A stretch of DNA of 64,000 nucleotides from Monodelphis domestica (lineage: Eukaryota; Chordata; Mammalia; Didelphimorphia; Didelphidae). The stretch lies in contig NC_077232.1 in NCBI RefSeq assembly GCF_027887165.1, forward strand, positions 18,864,755 through 18,928,754. The letters are read 5' to 3'. Made by a program: the position numbers and the translations under genes. Under the pieces are notes generated by a model, which worked only from the letters and a program-made list of their open reading frames with translations, did not search any database and was not told the DNA's origin. This document shows, piece by piece, positions 12,026 through 23,830 of this stretch (position 1 is its first letter; each line of letters begins with the position of its first letter).

Positions 12026-12179
12026 CAAATGTTCAACCCAGCTCTTCCCTAATGACTTCAAGTGAGGAGAGATATGTTACATATTAAGGTATCCCTTTCA
12101 TTTCTGAATAACATTCTTTTTTAATGCCTTCTGTACATCAAATTGATTTCTTTTCAACTTCTATGGTTTGCTTCTGGTT

Positions 12180-12560
12180 CCTCTCTTTGGGTACAAATAA
12201 AACAAGTCAAATACTTCCTTAACTTGACAAATTTTCACATACTCAAAGATAACTTTAATGCCAACCCCTATCCTGACTCCATATTTTGTCTTCTCTAGGC
12301 TAAATATCCTCAGTTTCTCCCATCAGTCTTAATATGGCAAAATTTCAAAGTTCTTCTCCATCCTGGCTGAACTCCTCTGGAAAAACTTTAGTCTATCAAT
12401 GTCTTCCCTAAAGCATGGAACACACAACAGAATGTTGCTTCAAATGTAGAGCACAGAGGACCACCTCCATATGCCTAGGTACTCCATGCAGTGTAAGACC
12501 AAATTAGTTTTCTTGTTCACCATCTATACCCCAAAGGTTTGTATATTTAAAGCATTTTAC
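12180..12560 (-). mobile_element. CR1/L3-type LINE fragment
   Basis: On the + strand CTTCTCTAGGCTAAATATCCTCAG, then CTCCATCCTGGCTGAACTCCTCTGG and TCAATGTCTTCCCTAAAGCATGG match the reverse of the well-known CR1-clade C-terminal coding end. Diverged, no open frame. Confidence 0.6.
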
Positions 12561-12569
12561 AAATTTTAA

Positions 12570-12832
12570 AAAAAGGCCACTCTGATACAGTGGGTAGAGG
12601 ACTGGGACTTGAGTCAGGAAGTCCCAAGTTCAAATTCATCCTCAGATCTTGTGATGTGACCTTTTGCAAATCACTTATCCTCTCTTTGCCTCAATTTCTT
12701 GAACCTTAAAATGAGGACAATGATAAAGACTATATTGCAGAGTCCTTGTAAGAATCAAGGAAGATTGTATTGATAAAGTACTTAGCACAGTGTCTGACAC
12801 ATTATAAATACTATATTTATAATAGCTTCTTC
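12570..12832 (+). mobile_element. MIR-like SINE
   Basis: Head ATACAGTGGGTAGAGGACTGGG, core GCCTCAATTTCTTGAACCTTAAAATGAGG and tail GTACTTAGCACAGTGTCTGACACAT are all in MIR order. From 12833 to 13305 nothing is recognised. Confidence 0.75.
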
Positions 12833-13309
12833 TCTTCTTCCCACTTAGATAGGTTAGAGTTCTTGTTATATTTGGTGCCAGTTACCTATTAGTTATAGTT
12901 GTTTTGTTCTAAATCCGAAGATCATTCTCCTTTTCCAAGGAAACAGAAGCAAAATACAAATTGAGTGACTCTATCTTTGCTGTTATTCATTATATTTGTC
13001 TCATGGACCTTGAGAATCAGACTGATTCCTAATTTGATCATGCTTTGTTTCCTTAAAAAGCCTTTTAAAAACTTGCCCTTCTTTCTGTAGTCTTTAGCTT
13101 TCTAGGCTTCCCTCATCTCATTCTGAGCCCCAGCACTGCTCTCACTCTATTACTATAAGGTAGAAATACCTTTTGCATTTATCCTTTGATGCCTTTCTTT
13201 TTTTCTTTAGATACCTGTCTGCCTAATTTTAGAGTTTTCCTTCTTGAAACTTCAGAAACTCACTCTATTCTTTCAGGTTCAAAGTCCCTTTGTTTTTTTT
13301 TTCTTCTTC

Positions 13310-13700
13310 AATAATGCTTTGTTTTTCCCAATTTCATATTAAAACAATTTTTTGCATTCATTTACTAACATTTGAGTTCCAAATTCTTTCACTCCCTCTC
13401 TTCCCTCCTCTCTCCCTGAGATAGTAAACAATTTCATAATGTTTATGCATGTGCTATTGTGGAAAATATTTCCATATTCTTCATGTGGAAAAAGTCATAA
13501 AAAAGGAAGAAAATAAAGTGAAAAATGGTATTCTTTGATCTGCATTCAGATGCCATAAGTTCTTTTTCTGGGATGGATGGCATTTTCCATCATGAGTCCT
13601 TTGGAATAGGCTTCGTTCATTTATTACAGAGAATATCTAAGTCTTTCACAGTTGCATTGCTCTTGCTGTGTACATAATGTTCTCCTGATTGAACTCTTTT
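13310..13700 (-). mobile_element. L1 3' end, reverse
   Basis: The reverse complement reads as a marsupial L1 3' end: a stretch near 13640-13690 is the reverse of AGAACATTATGTACACAGC, and 13525-13600 the reverse of the AATGCAGATCAAAG region. Truncated at its 5' side. Confidence 0.65.
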
Positions 13701-13839
13701 TTAGAACTAATCCATAGGATCTAATTAAATGCCATAGCTTTTTTTTTTAATTACAAGTCCATTGTCTGGCTTGGAGAGACTGGAACATATATCATGATGA
13801 CAACAAATCCTGGTTTTTTATCTTAAATTTCATTTTTTA

Positions 13840-14165
13840 TGTATTTATTTAATTCATTTTAAAGATTTTTCCATGGTTCCATGATTCGTGTTCTTTCCCT
13901 TCCCTACTCCCTCCCCCTTCACAGAGCCAACAAGCAATTCCACTGGGTTTTGCATGTATCATTGTTCAAAACTTATTTCCATATTATTAATATTTGCAAT
14001 AGTGTGATCAATTAAAGTCAACATCCCCAATCATATCCCCATTGGACCATGTGATCAAGCAGTTCTCTTTCTTCTGTGTTTCTACTACCATAGTTCTTTC
14101 TCTACCTATGGATAGTGTTCTTTCTCTCATAAGTCCCTCAGAATTGTCCACCAGTGGTCTTTTTG
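13840..14165 (-). mobile_element. L1 3' end, reverse, second subtype
   Basis: Matches in reverse the terminal part of the L1 at 8460-8780: shared words include CCATGGTTCCATGATTCGTG, AATTCCACTGGGTTTTGCATG and TTGGACCATGTGATCAAGCAG. From 14166 to 14760 lies receptor 2 upstream sequence; CAGAGTGAAGCATATTC at about 14397-14413 recurs upstream of receptor 3 near 31840. Confidence 0.75.
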
Positions 14166-14770
14166 AAAGACAACTCCCACAACTGTGTAACTGGTGTCCA
14201 CTGACAGATGCTGATTCTCAGGAACTGACCACTTCAGTCCATTGCAAAGACCTTATGGCTACAATGATTCCAGGACAAAACAGAATCCCAGTGAAATCTC
14301 AGCCAACTTTCCTTGATACTCTTTTCTCAGTCTTTAAATTTCTTCTCATTTCTTTCCTCTCTCTTTTCCTTTATTTCCCTTTTCTTTCATATTCATCAGA
14401 GTGAAGCATATTCATAAGAAAAGGTCTTGTTCTCCAACCCTGACCAATAATAATCTCCCTTCTTATACTGATTGTTGTTAGAAAACAAGTCACTTCCCTT
14501 TTCAAAACTGGGAAATATCTTTTGGGGAATTCTTAAGTATATGATGGATTTTTTAAAAACACAACAAGAAGTAGTACATAAAAGATACAACTCTTTCTGA
14601 GAAACTAGATCGATGAATTTTTGAGATTTAGAGTAACCACTATAACAACTTCCTAAATCCTCTTGTTTCTTTCATTCTTATTTCTAGCCCTCATCTAAGA
14701 TTTAACGCTGACCATATTTTATGTCTTGGACTCATTCAGCATGCAGAGTTGATTTTTCTGATTGGTCCTC

Positions 14771-14828
14771 TTTCGTTGCAGGTGTAATGACATCACTCTC
14801 AAATGACATTCATGGAGAACCTATCTGA
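14771..14828 (+). promoter_or_regulatory. Splice acceptor and overlapping upstream ORF of receptor 2
   Basis: TTTCGTTGCAG places the acceptor AG at 14780-14781. The ATG at 14787 opens a 13-residue frame (stop ending 14828) that crosses the receptor start at 14803 in the +1 frame, with the same spacing as in receptor 1. Confidence 0.6.
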
Positions 14829-15759
14829 AGTGAATGAGTTCATCCTTGTAGGATTAACAGATGCCCCAGAGCTTCAGATTCCTCTCTTCATAATGTTCAC
14901 CCTCATCTACCTCATCACCCTGGTAGGGAACCTGGGGATAATAGTTCTGATCTCCTCAGATTCCCACCTCCACACTCCCATGTACTTTTTCCTCAGTAAC
15001 CTCTCTCTGGTGGATTTTGGCTACTCCTCAGCAGTTACTCCCAAGGTAATGGTTGGACTCCTCACAGGAGACAAAGTCATCTCCTATAATGGATGTGCCA
15101 CACAGATTTTCTTCTTTGTGTCCTTTGCCACAGTTGAAAGCTTCCTCTTGGCTTCCATGTCCTATGATCGCCATGCAGCTGTATGTAAGCCTCTACATTA
15201 TACCACCACTATGACATCAACTGTATGTGCACATCTGGCCAGTGGTGCATACATTTGTGGCTTTTTAAATTCCTCCATAGTTACAGGAGACACTTTCAGC
15301 CTCTCATTCTGTAGATCTAATGTAGTGCATCATTTTTTCTGTGACATTCCTCCTCTCCTAGTTATAACCTGCTCCGATATTCATAGTACTGAGATAGTAA
15401 TTTTTATCTTAGGAATATTCACTGTATTTTTTCCCTTTCTGGTCATCTTAACTTCTTACCTTTTCATCTTTATTGCCATCCTGAGGATCCATTCTGCTGA
15501 AGGCCGCCAAAAGGCCTTCTCCACCTGTACTTCCCATCTCACAGCAGTGTCCATTTTTTATGGGACCATCATTTTCATGTACTTCCAACCCAGCTCAAGT
15601 CATTCCATGGACACAGACAAAATGGCATCTGTATTCTACACCATGGTCATCCCCATGTTGAACCCTCTTGTGTATAGTCTGAGGAACAAAGATGTCAAAA
15701 CTGCCTTTCAGAAAGTGGTGAGGAGACAAAGACTTCAATTAGATCATTCTTTATCTTAG
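14803..15759 (+). CDS. Odorant receptor 2, OR5B-like, 318 aa, intact
   Basis: Closest relative of receptor 1, with the same length and layout. Motifs: sequon NLS at residue 6, [13 protein letters not shown] at 56-68, Cys98 and Cys180, [10 protein letters not shown] at 119-128 (Ser in place of the usual Ala and His in place of Tyr), [13 protein letters not shown] at 237-249, [12 protein letters not shown] at 284-295. No break is visible, so it is probably functional as a seven-helix chemosensory receptor. Start chosen as the first in-frame ATG; ATG at 14812 ([10 protein letters not shown]) is the alternative. The putative promoter block A lies 5 kb upstream. Confidence 0.93.
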   Translation: MTFMENLSEVNEFILVGLTDAPELQIPLFIMFTLIYLITLVGNLGIIVLISSDSHLHTPMYFFLSNLSLVDFGYSSAVTPKVMVGLLTGDKVISYNGCATQIFFFVSFATVESFLLASMSYDRHAAVCKPLHYTTTMTSTVCAHLASGAYICGFLNSSIVTGDTFSLSFCRSNVVHHFFCDIPPLLVITCSDIHSTEIVIFILGIFTVFFPFLVILTSYLFIFIAILRIHSAEGRQKAFSTCTSHLTAVSIFYGTIIFMYFQPSSSHSMDTDKMASVFYTMVIPMLNPLVYSLRNKDVKTAFQKVVRRQRLQLDHSLS

Positions 15760-15867
15760 AGGAAAAAGCACAATCTGTACCTTCTTTCTCTGGGATCTGA
15801 CCTAGTTTGGCTATTTTTCTTATCGACTTAGGAGTTTAACTCTAATTTTTCTGGAGATAATGTCATT

Positions 15868-16110
15868 TCATGGAAAGAGCCCTGGATTTGAAAGGAGGGG
15901 AGATCCAGATCTAAATATTGACTGATGCTTTTTTGGGTGTGTGATTCTCAGCATGTCCTATACTTCTCCAAGACATAGTTTGCTTTCATGTAAAGAGAGA
16001 AGATAACATTTAGATTAACTATCTTAATATGAGCTTTAATGTCTGCTTGTGAGAATTAAATATAATGAGAAAGATAAAATATTTGGAAACCAACTTTACT
16101 GCATTAAAAT
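15868..16110 (+). mobile_element. MIR-like SINE
   Basis: CATGGAAAGAGCCCTGGATTTG head and a diverged core follow receptor 2 by about 100 bases. The end is blurred. The rest of 15760-16370 shows nothing else. Confidence 0.5.
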
Positions 16111-16394
16111 GAGTCTGTCATGTTATCTCTTTTAGAAAGTTAACATAATAAAATCATAGGATCTCTCTATGAGATGAGATCTTCAGAAGCCAGCTTTCTA
16201 ATAGATATGATTTGCATCAGCATCAGGCAGAATGTTGAAGTCACTCACAAAATCACTGAAGTGTAGACATATCAATTGTCCCCTCATAACCTGAGTATCA
16301 TTGACAGAGACTATCTTCCTATGAATTGATGACAGTCTCAAGGTGACTGATTCTCATGAGAGGAAGAATTCTTCATGAGTATAGAAAGAAACTT

Positions 16395-16554
16395 CTCTCC
16401 TTCTCCCTCCCTCCTTCTTCCTCTCTTCCCACTCCCTCTCTCTCTCCATCTCTATCTCTATCTCTGTCTCCATCTCTGTCTCTGTCTCTGTCTCTCTGTC
16501 TCTCTCTGTGTCTGTGTCTGTGTCTGTCTGTCTGTCTGTCTATCTGTCTGTCTA

Positions 16555-16619
<65 letters not shown>
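16395..16619. repeat. Long (TC)n / (TCTG)n microsatellite
   Basis: TC-rich start, then TCTCTG and TGTCTG units, TCTG and TATC units, then a pure TC run at about 16557-16618. The open frames that cross it read only as Leu-Ser or Arg-Glu repeats and are not genes. Confidence 0.95.
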
Positions 16620-16620
<1 letters not shown>

Positions 16621-17069
16621 CACTAAAGCAGAGCAGTACAGTTCCACATTTTCTGGGTAGTATCTTTTCCTGTTACTCCAGGAACAGTAATGATCACTTG
16701 TGGGAGAGGAACATGGTGAACTGAATGCACTTACTAGAAAACCACCCAAAAGAAGGATTTAAGTTTCTGGTCATTTTTTTTTGCCTTTCTTTTCCTTGTA
16801 TGAGCCCAGGTCAGACACTGATCTGATGATTGACTTCTCTGGTGCCCAAGATGGCGCTGATAGAGATGTGCTACAGAAACACATGGCAGAGGCCATTTAT
16901 GTGCCTTCTTGTTGGCACATCTTCTGCCACTGAAACTTCTAACAAGAGAAGGGGGATTCTCTGAGGCAGCCTGGTTTTTTAAGAAAAAGGAGCATCATTA
17001 ACACAGGCCATGCCCATTGTCCCATTTGGAGAGTCAAATCAGAAACTCCTTGGAAATGGGTGGTATAGT

Positions 17070-17310
17070 GAACTAGGCAATATAGTGCAGAAATTATAGG
17101 CTTTGGAGAAGGAGGACCTAAGTTGAGATCATTTTTCAGACAACCATTAGTTGTGCAACTCAAAGAAAATCATGTACTTTATCACCATCAGTTTCCACAT
17201 ATGTAACAATATCAAGAGCTCCTACCTCACAGGGTTGTTGTGAACAGTGAGATTATGACATATAAAGTATTTTGAAAACCTTCAAGCATTCTTTAAAGGC
17301 TTATTGTTGT
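17070..17310 (+). mobile_element. MIR-like SINE
   Basis: GTGCAGAAATTATAGGCTTTGGAG head, AGTTTCCACATATGTAACAAT core, CCTCACAGGGTTGTTGTGAACAGTGAGATTATGA tail. From 16620 to 17070 and 17311 to 17880 nothing is recognised. Confidence 0.6.
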
Positions 17311-17879
17311 TATTGTTATCATCATCAATCACCATCATTTTATTACTATTATCTTCATAACCAATCCTTTGGAAAAGGGTCATTCATTAGTTCCGGCATG
17401 GCCTCATCTTTGGGAAACAGAACCAGTGAGTTGTTTGGACAGTGTAGATTTGATGGAAATAATATTACTTATTCAGTAGCATTAAATGTAGAAATCCTCC
17501 AAGAAGGGATACAAATTATAAGGAAACCTTGGTACCTTGGGAATCTTGGAATACCTGGGAACCTTGAAGGGATTGTGTGCAATCAACCCTATGGAAGAAA
17601 GGGATCTCAATAAAATGTTAGCATTATTTTCTGATGTTATCTCCAAGTTCAGTTCTCTTCTAACTAACAGATTCTGTGGGTGGTTTATATGTCTCTATAT
17701 TTGGTTAGGGCTTTCTGTGAGTTCTCTACATATTTTGACATTTTTCTGTTGAGTAAAATAAAGGTTCTCCCAATATTAATCTGGTTCCATGAATTTTTGT
17801 GTTTGAGATAGAGACTCAAGTAGATTACTTTTTGGAGAAATCTAGGAGCATAGTATATAGCTTATTATTATAAAAAAAT

Positions 17880-18118
17880 ATAAACTAGTACATGACCAAA
17901 GACAGATTCCTGGGACACTCCACCTGAGTCGAATTCCCAAATTGAATTAAGACATTAATGATTGCTCTTTCTATCTAAACGTTCAACCAGTTCCATTTTA
18001 AATTAAATGTGCTTTTGTCAAGCCTACATCTCTCTATCTCATCACCAAGAATAGCATAAGAGGCTTGATCAACTACTCTGTTTAGAACTCATTAAACCAT
18101 ATCTATAGTATCCTCTTT
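17880..18118 (-). mobile_element. CR1/L3-type LINE fragment
   Basis: The + strand words CCTGGGACACTCCACC, GTTCAACCAGTTCC and AGAGGCTTGATCAACTACTCTG match the reverse of CR1-clade coding sequence. Diverged. Confidence 0.55.
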
Positions 18119-18132
18119 TTTGTTTGTTTCCT

Positions 18133-18332
18133 TTTTTTTAACCCTTACCTTCTATCTTAGAATCAATACTGTGTCTTGGTTCCAAGGCAGAAGAATGGTA
18201 ACAGCAAGCCAATGGGGGTTAAGTGACTTGCCCAGGGTCACACAGCTGGGAAGTGTCTGAGGTCAGATTTGAACCTAGGACCTCCCATCTCTAAGCCTGG
18301 CTCTTAATCCACTGAGCCACCCAGCTGCCCTC
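18133..18332 (-). mobile_element. tRNA-derived marsupial SINE
   Basis: Reverse copy with T tract, AACCCTTACCTTCTATCTTAG and a clear tRNA-like head at the right end (ATCCACTGAGCCACCCAGCTGCC). An imperfect direct repeat (ATAGTATCCTCTT / ATAATATTCTCTT) flanks it. Confidence 0.85.
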
Positions 18333-18599
18333 ATATAATATTCTCTTGATGTATTAGTCAGCTAGACCATTATGTGCCTATAACCTTCAGGACCATGGTC
18401 CCTAAGAAAATGTTGCCAGATAAAGATGGACAATTAAAAATATTACAGTTTTTCCAGTTTTTTTCAGATAAGGAAACTGATCTAAGGAGACAATAAGTAA
18501 AGTCAAAAAATACAATTAATTTAATAAATAAGCAGATCTAGGACTCTAACCAGATCTCTGAAGTCCAAGTTTTAATACTCTTCACCCTACACTAAATTG

Positions 18600-19180
18600 T
18601 TCCTTTTGTATTTCAGAATGATATTGGAATCTTTCAACAATTTTGTGAGTTATGTAGGTAAGGAGAATTAGTCTTATTTGACAGATGGGTGAACTGAAAT
18701 GGATAATAATTAAGTGCCTTGATCAATGACTGATTGCTAGTATCCCAAGGCCAAGACCCTTTCACCTCTGTAGCCATAACAATGAAATAAGAATTACAAA
18801 GGCAGCCAGAGGAAAATAATCCCCATAGAAAATGAGTGTTCATTCCCCATGGCTAGAGAACAGTTAAATGGTTTGTTTTGTACAGATGCTAAATATTTCC
18901 AAGGAACACAGTCCCCCAGGACTGTTTAAAGTCCTTTCCTAATCCTGATCTTCAGCCACTGTCATCCAAATGTGTCTCTTTCAGGTCTCAATGCTGTGAG
19001 ATCAACCTGGGGAAGGAAACTTTTGAGTCACTCATTCATATGATTTCCATTGTCCATTCTAAGACTTAACAGGAGGAGAGATCACTAGATCTACTTCCCT
19101 CCAGGCCTCAGAAATGGCCACGGATCATCTCTCCAGATCTAAGGACCTATGGATCCTTAACACCAGGTATGCGGGTGTTC
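18600..19180 (+). promoter_or_regulatory. Orphan promoter-like block with splice donor (block B)
   Basis: Related to blocks A, C and D by order and spacing: SINE relic (18600-18740), homeodomain-like AGTTAAATGGTTTGTTTTG at 18862-18880, then TCCCCCAGGAC at 18912-18922, which is one mismatch from the O/E consensus TCCCNNGGGA, then GAGTCACTCATTC, shared with the others, and a donor CAG|GTATGC with the exon ending at 19166. No receptor lies between this donor and block C. It may be left over from a lost receptor, or serve receptor 3 as a distal first exon. Confidence 0.45.
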
Positions 19181-19199
19181 TGCAAAATCCAATCTGAGA

Positions 19200-19773
19200 C
19201 CCCAATACTCATCTAAGGGGATGTGAAAAGGGAATATTTTGTTCCCTTTGCCTATTTTGAGTTAACACATCTTTTAATTGAATCAACAAAAGCTTGAATT
19301 AGGTGAAGGAGCTTGCAAACCACTTAGAGAATTCACACCCTTAGAAATTCAATCAATCAGTAAACTGTGAAACTTTTGATGAAAAACTGATCTTCAGAGG
19401 GTAACCTTCTGAGGTCTTTGAGAGTTGACACCTTCAGAGAATGAGAGACACTAGTGTAAAAATGGAGATTTGAACACCAGACTTCAGTCCCCAGAAGTCT
19501 TTGGCACTTCCCAGAATGCCCTATAATCTCACCTGAGATACCCATCTGGGCCGAGAACAAAATGGGTATTTAAACTGACTGTACCACCTACTTGATCTCT
19601 CTGCTTTCAATTCTAAGCACAGGAATCTCTCAAGATGTAGTAAGTGAAATTGAATGGGCTATGTGCCTTAGGTACATGCTTTCTTATTTTGTATTTTCTT
19701 TATCTTTGATTTCTAATAATCTTTAATAAACCTCTAAAAATATAATACTTTTAGTAGAGAAACTAATTTAATT
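19200..19773 (+). mobile_element. LTR-like fossil
   Basis: The tail (ATTTTGTATTTTCTTTATC, TAATAATCTTTAATAAACCTC) recurs at about 63560-63610, and an AATAAA signal lies near 19723. The left edge is uncertain. It directly precedes a second LTR. Confidence 0.4.
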
Positions 19774-20242
19774 GTTACACTAGGCAGTGTACAATTTGGA
19801 AACCGTAATTGGCCCTTGTGAAAGGGTGAAGGGACAAGGAGCTGCTATAAAAGGCCCTGCATTTCTGGGCCTAGGGGAGTCAACTCCAACAAGAATATTG
19901 GCTTCAAGAAGGAGTCAGATTTCAAGAAGGAAGTCAGCCTAAGGAAGAAGGTCAACCTTAGGAATCACCTTCAACTCAAGTCATCATCTTGACCTGCCTC
20001 TTGGAGGGAACTTGGGTGAGTGAATAGCTGGCTTTCCCTTCCTATCTTCTGGAGAGAGATTAATTCTGTGGTTGAAGGTCAACAAGTTCTGACTGAGTAG
20101 ATCTTCTCTACCCTTTTGTATTTCTCTACTTTCACTCTTTCCATCTATTTTGTAAATAAAGGCTATTAAATGTTACTTCAGCTTTGAGCAATAATACTTT
20201 GAATCATATATTTTAATCAAATCCTTGATTTTAACCCTTACA
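19774..20242 (+). mobile_element. Solo LTR fossil
   Basis: Begins TGTTAC and ends CCCTTACA, with a TATA-like GCTATAAAAGG near 19843 and AATAAAGGCTATTAAA near 20155. It matches the LTR at 38132-38705 at both of these sites and in the TTGGCCC/TTGACCC...GGGACAAG block. No internal region is seen. Confidence 0.6.
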
Positions 20243-20269
20243 GGGAAAAGGGCATAATCAGAGAGTTTT

Positions 20270-20500
20270 ATGTGTGAAATCTATAAAAGAAGTTCAAATC
20301 CTGCCTCTAAAATTTAATATTTATGAAACCACAGACAAATAATTTTATCTATGGGCCTTAGCATTACCTATAAAGTCAAGATGACAACATGCACAACATC
20401 TTTCTCATAAGATTATAATGAGGTTTAAATGAGATGAAGTATGTAAGATGCTTTGCAAACTTTAAAGGTCTTATAAATAAAAGTCATTGTTATTGATAGT
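20270..20500 (+). mobile_element. MIR-like SINE
   Basis: GTTCAAATCCTGCCTCTAAAA, then CATAAGATTATAATGAGGTTTAAATGAGATGAAG and GATGCTTTGCAAACTTTAAAGG. Diverged. Confidence 0.6.
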
Positions 20501-20699
20501 GCTCGAACTTTTGCCACCTATAGCCCTGCAGTAAGCAAAGGGGAGACAGAGGAAACCATCTAAAGAAAGTGAACATTTAACAAGGAATCAATGAATAATA
20601 ATTAATGGCATACTTTGTGCAGATCATGATGTTAAAGTTTTGAGCAGATGAAAAGTTAGGAGAAGACATGGCTTCAAAGCCCAGATCCAACATCTCTTA

Positions 20700-20935
20700 T
20701 TTATACTGTGAAATGAGGTTTTTGAAGTGTCTTAAAGCAATGACTTCATTTGAACCTCACAATAACCTTGAAAGGCAAGTGCTACACTTATCATTGCCTC
20801 CATTTTCCAGATAAGAAAACTGAGAATGTGAGAATTGATATGAATTTTTCAGGCTCACATAGCTAATTAGTATATGACACAGTATTCTATTCCAAGACTT
20901 CTCCAAATCTAAATTAACTCTGTCCACTAAACCTT
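20700..20935. mobile_element. CORE-SINE-like relic
   Basis: Pattern TTTGAACCTCACAATAACC, CCATTTTCCAGATAAGAAAACTGAGAATG, GGCTCACATAGCTAATTAG in the usual order. From 20940 to 22520 the DNA is AT-rich with nothing else I can name. Confidence 0.5.
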
Positions 20936-22522
20936 CCTGTGTTAATAAATTTATTCATATGCTTTTCAGAGAAACATCTCATCATTACCACATATAAGTT
21001 CTATAGTCTATAAGAGAAATAATGACTCCTAGTTTTATAGTCCTTTAAATTTTATGTCTTTCCTTATAAATATATTGTGACAGTTAATGTGGAAAGGAAA
21101 ATTCTTTGGGTTTTTACACTGATTAATAAGGCAAAATTAAGGGCAAAGAGAATTAAAAGGACTGTATTATGTCAAAGTAGCAACATGTCAGAAGTAAATT
21201 TCTCTCTTTCCTGTGTCATTCTCTCAACATCATCTCCTCTCACTTGGAGGCCAGATACCATGGATTAAACTGAGATAGAGATCAGCCACTGGAAAAGGGA
21301 AACTAAGAGTAGCAAATATAAAATATCAAAGTCTTATGTGTAAAAATTCTAATTAAGAAAAAATAAACCTATAACAGATCCTTGAATCAGGGCCCAATTA
21401 TAGTGATTTATGTCTCATAAGCCTGTAGGACCATTGCAACTATATGTACTTACCCAATCAGCAGCCAGGACTACAGAAAATTGCCACACTTATGAAAGAC
21501 AGAAAAGGGACTAGATTTTTGAAGCAGACAGGAAATAACACTCCCTGGTCTGATTTTACCTTTGCTCTCAGGGATAGGGGAGCCAATAGTCTAGCCAAAC
21601 TGAGGTACTTTTCAGAATGTGGCAAGGAGAAGTCCTGCCTCTAAAGTTATCAAACAGCCTCTTCCTTGAACTCCAAAACAAGTCCTCTGTCTTGGTGGAG
21701 ATTCTCATCAATCCCACTGAAATAGGTTGATCTCCTTGACCTCATACTTGTAGGCACTGTGTAGATTAACTTTGTGATTCCTTGGCATTATATAATGGCT
21801 CATTTGTGATCTCTTCTCCTGGAATCAGACACAAACATAAATCAAAGTCCCATAATATTTAATAATTAATGGCAGGCTTTCAAAGTCTAAAGCTTTTGGG
21901 TGTGCATTAATATTAGAGCAAATGGATATTTTAAACATATTAGTACAAATTTTTTTAAATACCATTAATACCAATAATGTGTGCTTCAAGTACAAAAAAA
22001 TGAGAGAATAAAAGAAAACTCAAATACCCCTTTGCATATTCAAAGGGGGAAATAATATTTTTTTTAAAAAATCAAAAATATATAGTTCAGAATCAGTGAC
22101 ACATTGTGTTTGCCCAAGGAGAGGCATAATGCAAAGATTTCTCACTCAAAAATGAGGTCCATTTCCTTTTCAACTGAGCTATTATCCACAGTGTGAGTGT
22201 ATATAATTTTCACTAAGTAAACAGCTTTATTAAAAAAAATAACAATAGTAGTATAGCAGCTAATGCACATTGAAGAAGTACCAAAATCATAAGAGTATAT
22301 TTAAATGACAATAGCAAACAAACCCACTATCATTAGGATTCCCAAGAGTCTCTATAGCCACTGAAGCTCATGGACACTTGTCACAAGTTCTCCAAATCTA
22401 GCAAATCTTTCAACCTTGAATCATATATTTTTAACAAAGTCTATTACTACAATCATTCCCAAATTTTGAGCCTAGAAAAAAAAAAACGCAAACCTCTTGT
22501 GAAGATTAAATTAACACCCCCC

Positions 22523-23242
22523 TGCCCATTTTTTAGATTTAATCACCAAAAAGTGTAAACATCCCAATAGTGGGTGACAAATCAGAATCAAAAGGACTGC
22601 CCCTTGGGCAGTCCTAAGCAAAGCTTCAACAGTGATTGGTAGAAGTAAAAATTGGAGAAAGTCACAGGAAGTGATGCAAAAGAAAGTGTCTTCAAAAGGA
22701 AGTTCCAGCTTCCTGTGGAGGGAGCTTCAGGAGAGATTCATCTGAGATTTTCATCTGAGATCTTCATAGAGGACTTCAACTTCTGGAGTTCTGAGTTCAA
22801 GTTGGAGGCTGGTGAAGAATCTGCTGACTAGACCTGAGATCTGTATGTGGTGAGACTGTCTTTGATCTCTCCCCTTTGGACTGACACATAGTGAGTGAAA
22901 AAGGCTGACTCCTTTCCTGGATTTTCTGAAGAGACTAGTCTAAGGAGAGACTTATCCTCTTGTGAGAGGCTCCCTGCATCCCCAGGTCCTGGGCTACAAG
23001 GGCCTAGGCCTCTCTGGTTAAGGACTAAACTCTCCTGCCTATTTTTGAGCCAGGGGCCAGAGCAAATATTTTGTGATTAGGCTAAATATCTTACCTATCT
23101 CTCATCTTCTAACTTCACTCTTTCTATATTTTGTAAATAAAATGTAAATAAATCTCTTTGGAATTAATTAAATTCCTGGAGATCCTATCTTAAATAATCC
23201 AGTCCAACCTTTTTTATAATAAATCCCCTTTTCCTCCCTACA
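22523..23242 (+). mobile_element. Solo LTR fossil related to those at 4977 and 42540
   Basis: Begins TGCCCATTTTTTAGATTTAA and ends CCTCCCTACA. It shares GTGACAAATCAGAA and AGGAAGTGATG with the minus strand of the two other LTRs and has TTTGTAAATAAAATGTAAATAAA as poly-A signals. Edges are approximate. Nothing recognised at 23243-23640. Confidence 0.5.
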
Positions 23243-23639
23243 CTCTGTACTACTGATGAAAACCTTCTAGGTCCAAAATGTCACCAAGAATCTAGATCAT
23301 TCTGGTGGAAGGGTAGAGTAAGCTGAAGTATTACAAATATAAAAAATTATTCAGAAGCTACTAAGCTTCATGGAAAATGTTCCCTCTCATGGGCCATTCA
23401 GGGGTACCATACCCCCTAGAAAAATCTTTACCACTTCCAGATGAACTTCCCTACTCTGGCATGAGACTGTAACAGCTGTAAAAGGCATGACTTTATATGT
23501 CCCATTCATTGCAATGTGGATAGGCAGAATGGATTAATTACATTTTATTAATTTAAATGGGGAAATTTGATCTGACACATGAGCAAATTAAGTTAAGAGC
23601 TTGGCTATGGAACAAATTAAACTTCTGTGTCAAGGTACC

Positions 23640-23830
23640 ACTGTACAGTTTCTCTGTTTATTTCTTTGAATTAAATCTATCTTAGCTTTACCTTTATCTG
23701 AGATAATTGTTACTCCTGCTTTTTTTTTTGTATCAACTAATGCATAGCATATTCTCCCTCAACCCTTTATTTTTACTCTATGTATATTTCTTGTTTTTAA
23801 ATGTGTTTCCTGTAAACACATTATATTTGA
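23640..23830 (-). mobile_element. L1 ORF2 piece (inverted part)
   Basis: The reverse complement matches the L1 ORF2 endonuclease region (AAAAGCAGGAGTAACAATTATCTCAGATAA, about residues KAGVTIISDKGKAKI). It abuts a plus-strand L1 piece with no gap. Confidence 0.65.

Noticed and set aside
16356-16749. Open frames of 65-122 codons on both strands
   Set aside because: They run through a TC/TCTG microsatellite and read as Leu-Ser or Arg-Glu repeats.
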